Assembly: GCA_002433075.1 (NCBI GenBank)
Contig: DJHM01000044.1
Coordinates: 244,493-308,492, forward strand
DNA length: 64,000 bases
Source: Latescibacteria bacterium UBA6620
GTDB taxonomy: Bacteria; Latescibacterota; UBA2968
Reading direction: 5' to 3'
Shown: one piece after another, positions 61,208 to 64,000 of the stretch
Numbering within the stretch: the first letter of the stretch is position 1
Layout: the number at the start of each line of letters is the position of its first letter
Position numbers and translations under genes: made by a program
The notes under the pieces: generated by a model
Database searches by the model: none
What the model was told of the DNA's origin: nothing
What the model saw: the letters and a program-made list of their open reading frames with translations, nothing else

Positions 61208-62602
61208 CTATCTGAGGAACTTCACATAAATGATGTAGCTCGCGAGGCCGACCATCGTGGCGGTGCAGACCCAGAGAAGTGTGTCTGCCTTCCACGTCGG
61301 AGCGATACGTTTGTCGAGATGGTAGTAACGGAGGTAGATGGTGGCGAAGGCGATGAGGGGGAACTTCACGGCCTTCAGGATCTGTCCGACTGTGAGCATC
61401 CAAACGGGGTTCTGGAAGTAGAAGTAGGCGGCGGCGACAACGGTAGGGGAGAAGATCGCCCAGCCACGGAGGACCTTAAGGCGTGTTCGATAGTCGTTTC
61501 GCTCGGTGAGTCCCAGAACGGCCATTCCATCGCCGAACACCCGTGCGTGCCCCCCGAGACCGGAGACCGATGTCGAGAAGAGGACGAAGAAGGCGCCGAC
61601 GATGAAGAGCCAGAAGGCCCATTCGCCGAGGGTCGTGGTATACATATTCGAAAGGACGGACAGGGTTTCGAGTCCGTTCGGGCGAGATCCGAGGCGATAT
61701 AGAACACCAGCGCCGAGCATATAGAACGGGACGGTCGCGCAGGTGAGCAGGAGAAGCGTGAGCTTCACGTCGGTCTGCATCACGCCGATCCAGCCTTTCG
61801 CTCTTCGAACCCAGTCGTCCGAGTCGTCACGCGGGCCGGAGAACCGGGCGTAGCCTTTCTCGACACACCAGTAGGTGTAGTGCATCTGTTCGGAGGTCCC
61901 GACCCCGGTGCCGCCGTACATCGCGAGGGCGGCGGGAATCGCGATGATGGGGAAGCTGAAGGTCAATCCACCCATAATCTCGTCCCAGGTGATCGCGTAT
62001 TCGGTCATCTGAAGCAGGATGGCGCACAAGACGGTGATGAAGGTGAACGTGACGACGAGGATCGTCATAAACCGTTCGAGGAACGGATAGGTGCCGGAGA
62101 GAATGATGGCACAGGCGATCATGGCGATGAGGATCGTGAAGTACTCAGACCCGATCGACGGGAAGGCGAGGGTGAGCGCCTGTCCCGCGCCGCCGTAGAT
62201 GCCGCCACTTGCCAGGAGGTCGGGAATGATCCAGAGGACCCAGAAGTAGATATACCAGGAGCACTTCTTCCCGTTGAATGCGGGGAGCTTCCCAGGTAAT
62301 CGGTTGAAAGCGTGGAGGAGCGGCTCGCCGGAGGAAACGGTGAAACGACCGAGCTCGGCCTGGACGATGTTCTTGCTCCAGCAACTGAGCAGCACAAACC
62401 AGAGCATCGAGAAGCCGACGATCGAGCCGAGGGTCGTGGTGAGGATGATTTCGCCGGATCCAACGACGGAACCGACCAGGACGAGACCGGGACCGAGGAA
62501 CTTCACTCGGCGGGCGAAGTCGGTGGGGGGTTCCTGGACGGCGTCGGGGTTGAGGGCGTAGAGATCTTCGGGTTCGTGAGATTCAGTTTGGGGTTCCGAC
62601 AT
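61208..62602 (-). CDS. NRAMP-like metal transporter lacking DPGN
   Basis: Membrane transporter of the NRAMP superfamily, 464 residues with about 11 hydrophobic segments. TM1 reads GPGLVLVGSVVGSGEIILTT, so the DPGN metal motif of true Mn/Fe transporters is replaced by V-G-S-G-E. TM6 reads MYGGTGVGTSEQMHYTYW, without the usual MPH. These changes are seen in NRAMP-related proteins that move Mg or other cargo, or do not move transition metals at all. A long cytoplasmic loop (about 250-285) is polar. Single gene with a strong terminator. Confidence 0.88.
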   Translation of the reverse strand: MSEPQTESHEPEDLYALNPDAVQEPPTDFARRVKFLGPGLVLVGSVVGSGEIILTTTLGSIVGFSMLWFVLLSCWSKNIVQAELGRFTVSSGEPLLHAFNRLPGKLPAFNGKKCSWYIYFWVLWIIPDLLASGGIYGGAGQALTLAFPSIGSEYFTILIAMIACAIILSGTYPFLERFMTILVVTFTFITVLCAILLQMTEYAITWDEIMGGLTFSFPIIAIPAALAMYGGTGVGTSEQMHYTYWCVEKGYARFSGPRDDSDDWVRRAKGWIGVMQTDVKLTLLLLTCATVPFYMLGAGVLYRLGSRPNGLETLSVLSNMYTTTLGEWAFWLFIVGAFFVLFSTSVSGLGGHARVFGDGMAVLGLTERNDYRTRLKVLRGWAIFSPTVVAAAYFYFQNPVWMLTVGQILKAVKFPLIAFATIYLRYYHLDKRIAPTWKADTLLWVCTATMVGLASYIIYVKFLR

Positions 62603-62760
62603 TGGAGCTCCTAGCTTAATCCTTCGGATACAACGATTCTCTGAAACGTCAGAATTCAGGTGTGAATCTGAAGTGCCAGGACCGACACTTCGACTGCGCT
62701 CAGTGTGACGGTGATTTTTTGCGATCTAAGAGAAATTCAATAATGAGCGGCTCCGAATCA
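62603..62760. other. 158 bp intergenic region with partial family C element
   Basis: Holds the CCGACACTTCGACTGCGCTC followed by AGTGTGACGGTG element at about 62683-62715, resembling half of the family C palindrome, between the transporter and the fusion gene. No gene is seen. Confidence 0.4.
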
Positions 62761-63843
62761 CTAAGTCTGAGCTCGCGTTGTCACGAGGCGAGCGGAAACA
62801 AAAAGGTCGGCAGCGGCGGGGCTGCACGCAATCGGGGTGTCGTGGACGACGGCGAGTCTGGTGAGGGCGATGAAGTCGGCGTCGTGAATTTTTTCAGTCA
62901 TCGGGTCGGAAAAAAAAATGACGATGTCGATGGTGTGGTCGGCGATGCGGGCGGCGATTTGTTGATCGCCCCCTCTTGCGCCGCTCTGGACTCGCTCGAT
63001 GTCGAGTTCGGGAAACTGTTCCTTGAGCATTGTGCCGGTGCCCCAGGTGCAAAAGAGCTTGTGTCCGGCGAGCTTGTCGGCGTGACGACCGACCCAGGCG
63101 AGGAGCTGCGCTTTGCGGCCGTCGTGCGCGACGAGGGCGATGTGTTGCCTCCCGGGATGGACCATCCTTGCCTGCTCGGCCATTTGGAGAATCGCGCGGA
63201 CCTGCTCGGTCACCCCGGGTGTGTCCGCAGGGAACTTGTCCGAGAAGGCGGCGGTCCCCACCGTGAATCCTGCAGCGCCGGCTTCGGCCGTGGCGTGAAC
63301 GCGTTCTTCGCGGTCGATGCTTCCGGCCATTACGACCGGGCCTCGGCTCTTTTCACAGACGGACTTCATCAGGGCGGGGACGTCCCCGTCAAACCGGTAT
63401 GCGAGGAGATCGAGGCCGTGGACGCCCGGGGTTTCGGTCAACTCGCGGGCGGATTCGGAAATTTCGTCGACCGTGCCTTCCAAAACGCTTGGATGTCCGG
63501 AGATGCGGCCGGGGAAGGGGTAGTAGAGGACGGGGGAAGGCGCGAGGATGGGGATGACGCTCTCCGCTCGGGTTCCACCGAGCAGACAGTCGACGTTCAG
63601 TTCCACGGCGGCTCGGGCAGAGGCGAGCTCACTTTCTTCGTCGAGGCTGACGACTTCGATGTAGCTCCGGGCGCCCGAAGCGCGGATGTCGTCCGCGAGT
63701 CCCTGGAGCTCGTCAAAGGGGAGACCGACATCCTTGAAGCCGATGTGACGACAGCCGCCGTCCAGCACCTCATCCAGACGCTCCCGGGCGTTGGGAATCG
63801 TGCTGTCGTTCTCGGTCATCATGAAAATGAAGTCGAAGCCCAT
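62761..63843 (-). CDS. TIM barrel / methylglyoxal synthase fusion
   Basis: Protein of 360 residues with two parts. Residues 1-225 are a TIM-barrel-like domain with HIGFKDVGLPFDELQG near 33, GPVVMAGSIDREERVHATAE near 168 and AGFTVGTAAF near 191, the last two resembling the phosphate-binding end of HisA/TrpF/NanE-type barrels. Residues 233-351 are a full methylglyoxal synthase: HIALVAHDGRKAQ, WGTGT, SGARGGDQQIAA (catalytic Asp293) and KIHDADFIALTRLAV (His320, Asp323). MgsA converts dihydroxyacetone phosphate to methylglyoxal and is normally a separate protein of about 150 residues. The barrel may make or bind its triose phosphate. Confidence 0.88.
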   Translation of the reverse strand: MGFDFIFMMTENDSTIPNARERLDEVLDGGCRHIGFKDVGLPFDELQGLADDIRASGARSYIEVVSLDEESELASARAAVELNVDCLLGGTRAESVIPILAPSPVLYYPFPGRISGHPSVLEGTVDEISESARELTETPGVHGLDLLAYRFDGDVPALMKSVCEKSRGPVVMAGSIDREERVHATAEAGAAGFTVGTAAFSDKFPADTPGVTEQVRAILQMAEQARMVHPGRQHIALVAHDGRKAQLLAWVGRHADKLAGHKLFCTWGTGTMLKEQFPELDIERVQSGARGGDQQIAARIADHTIDIVIFFSDPMTEKIHDADFIALTRLAVVHDTPIACSPAAADLFVSARLVTTRAQT

Positions 63844-63857
63844 CTTTGTTCCTCGTT

Positions 63858-63955
63858 ACTGTCCACGAAAGCCGACCACGAAATACACGAAACACACGAA
63901 AAAGGGCGGAAGCAAACAGACAGGGACCACGGAACACATGGAATACACGGAAGGG
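63858..63955 (-). repeat. Class 1 leader repeat upstream of the fusion gene
   Basis: In sense the repeat has TTTCGTGTGTTTCGTGTATT, then TCGTGGTCGGCTTTCGTGG, ending about 15 bases before ATG 63843. Farther 5' lie reiterated CCGTGTATTCCATGTGTTCC units. This is the longest member of the class. Confidence 0.65.
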
Positions 63956-63972
63956 GATCCCCGTGGTCCGCC

Positions 63973-64000
63973 ACAAAAGTGGCCCCGGGGCCACTTTTGT
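63973..64000. repeat. 28-bp perfect palindrome at window end
   Basis: ACAAAAGTGGCCCC and GGGGCCACTTTTGT are exact reverse complements with no loop, from 63973 to the last base. It may continue past the window. Confidence 0.8.

Noticed and set aside
1..64000. Prophage, CRISPR array or intact insertion sequence
   Set aside because: No integrase, transposase, phage structural gene or regularly spaced direct repeats were seen. The repeats found are short palindromes or leader motifs, not spacer arrays.

Overview
The window looks like a chromosomal stretch from an uncultured, polysaccharide-degrading bacterium of the Poribacteria / Latescibacterota / Planctomycete kind. This placement is an inference from gene content: six Gfo/Idh/MocA oxidoreductases, four sulfatases, six phytanoyl-CoA dioxygenase (PhyH) genes, three amidohydrolase-2 proteins and several beta-propeller glycan enzymes in 64 kb, at moderately high GC. 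There is no marker gene to settle it. I see no rRNA, CRISPR array, integrase or intact insertion sequence. I made no systematic tRNA search.

Layout. 0-6.7 kb: a cut-off sulfatase, two Gfo/Idh/MocA oxidoreductases, a PIG-L-type deacetylase, an aldo/keto reductase and a second sulfatase. 6.7-26.4 kb: intact genes (a propeller glycosidase, a sulfatase, an oxidoreductase, a PhyH enzyme, a two-RCK potassium channel, a TIM-barrel isomerase, a GH10-like protein, an HpcH-type aldolase, a sialidase-like protein, an acyltransferase and a second propeller glycosidase) mixed with at least six broken genes: two methyltransferases, an esterase, a caspase relic, a PL22-like propeller and a tachylectin-like propeller. 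26.5-40.7 kb: a fatty-acid desaturase on plus, then a long minus-strand run of carbohydrate genes (two oxidoreductases, an oligogalacturonate-lyase-like propeller, GH32, an SDR, a third propeller glycosidase, mannonate dehydratase, an enolase-superfamily dehydratase, a GH10-like protein, an SDR). 40.8-47.8 kb: a tight minus-strand run for 2-hydroxy and 2-oxo acids (TPP enzyme, sulfatase, Ldh2-type dehydrogenase, twin D-2-hydroxyacid dehydrogenases, trans-aconitate methyltransferase). 47.9-54.4 kb: an amidohydrolase and five PhyH genes with six PhyH domains. 54.6-63.8 kb: a CocE-type hydrolase, an oxidoreductase, twin lactonase-like amidohydrolases, a cyclic-nucleotide-binding protein, an NRAMP-like transporter and a TIM-barrel / methylglyoxal-synthase fusion.

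How the genes may work together. Sulfatases, GH32, PL22-like and GH43-like propellers, lactonase-type amidohydrolases, mannonate and sugar-acid dehydratases and an aldolase read as intracellular breakdown of sulfated, uronate-containing oligosaccharides to 2-keto-3-deoxy acids, pyruvate and C3 aldehydes. None of these hydrolases shows a signal peptide. The window holds no sugar importer and no recognisable DNA-binding regulator, so uptake and control must be encoded elsewhere.

The most unusual signals are these. Three PhyH domains have HxG where the iron-binding HxD should be, the substitution known from Fe(II)/2-oxoglutarate halogenases. Methylglyoxal synthase is fused to a TIM barrel. T-rich leader repeats sit in sense orientation immediately 5' of at least ten start codons. 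Several families of intergenic palindromes recur. Broken genes are confined to 6.7-26.4 kb.
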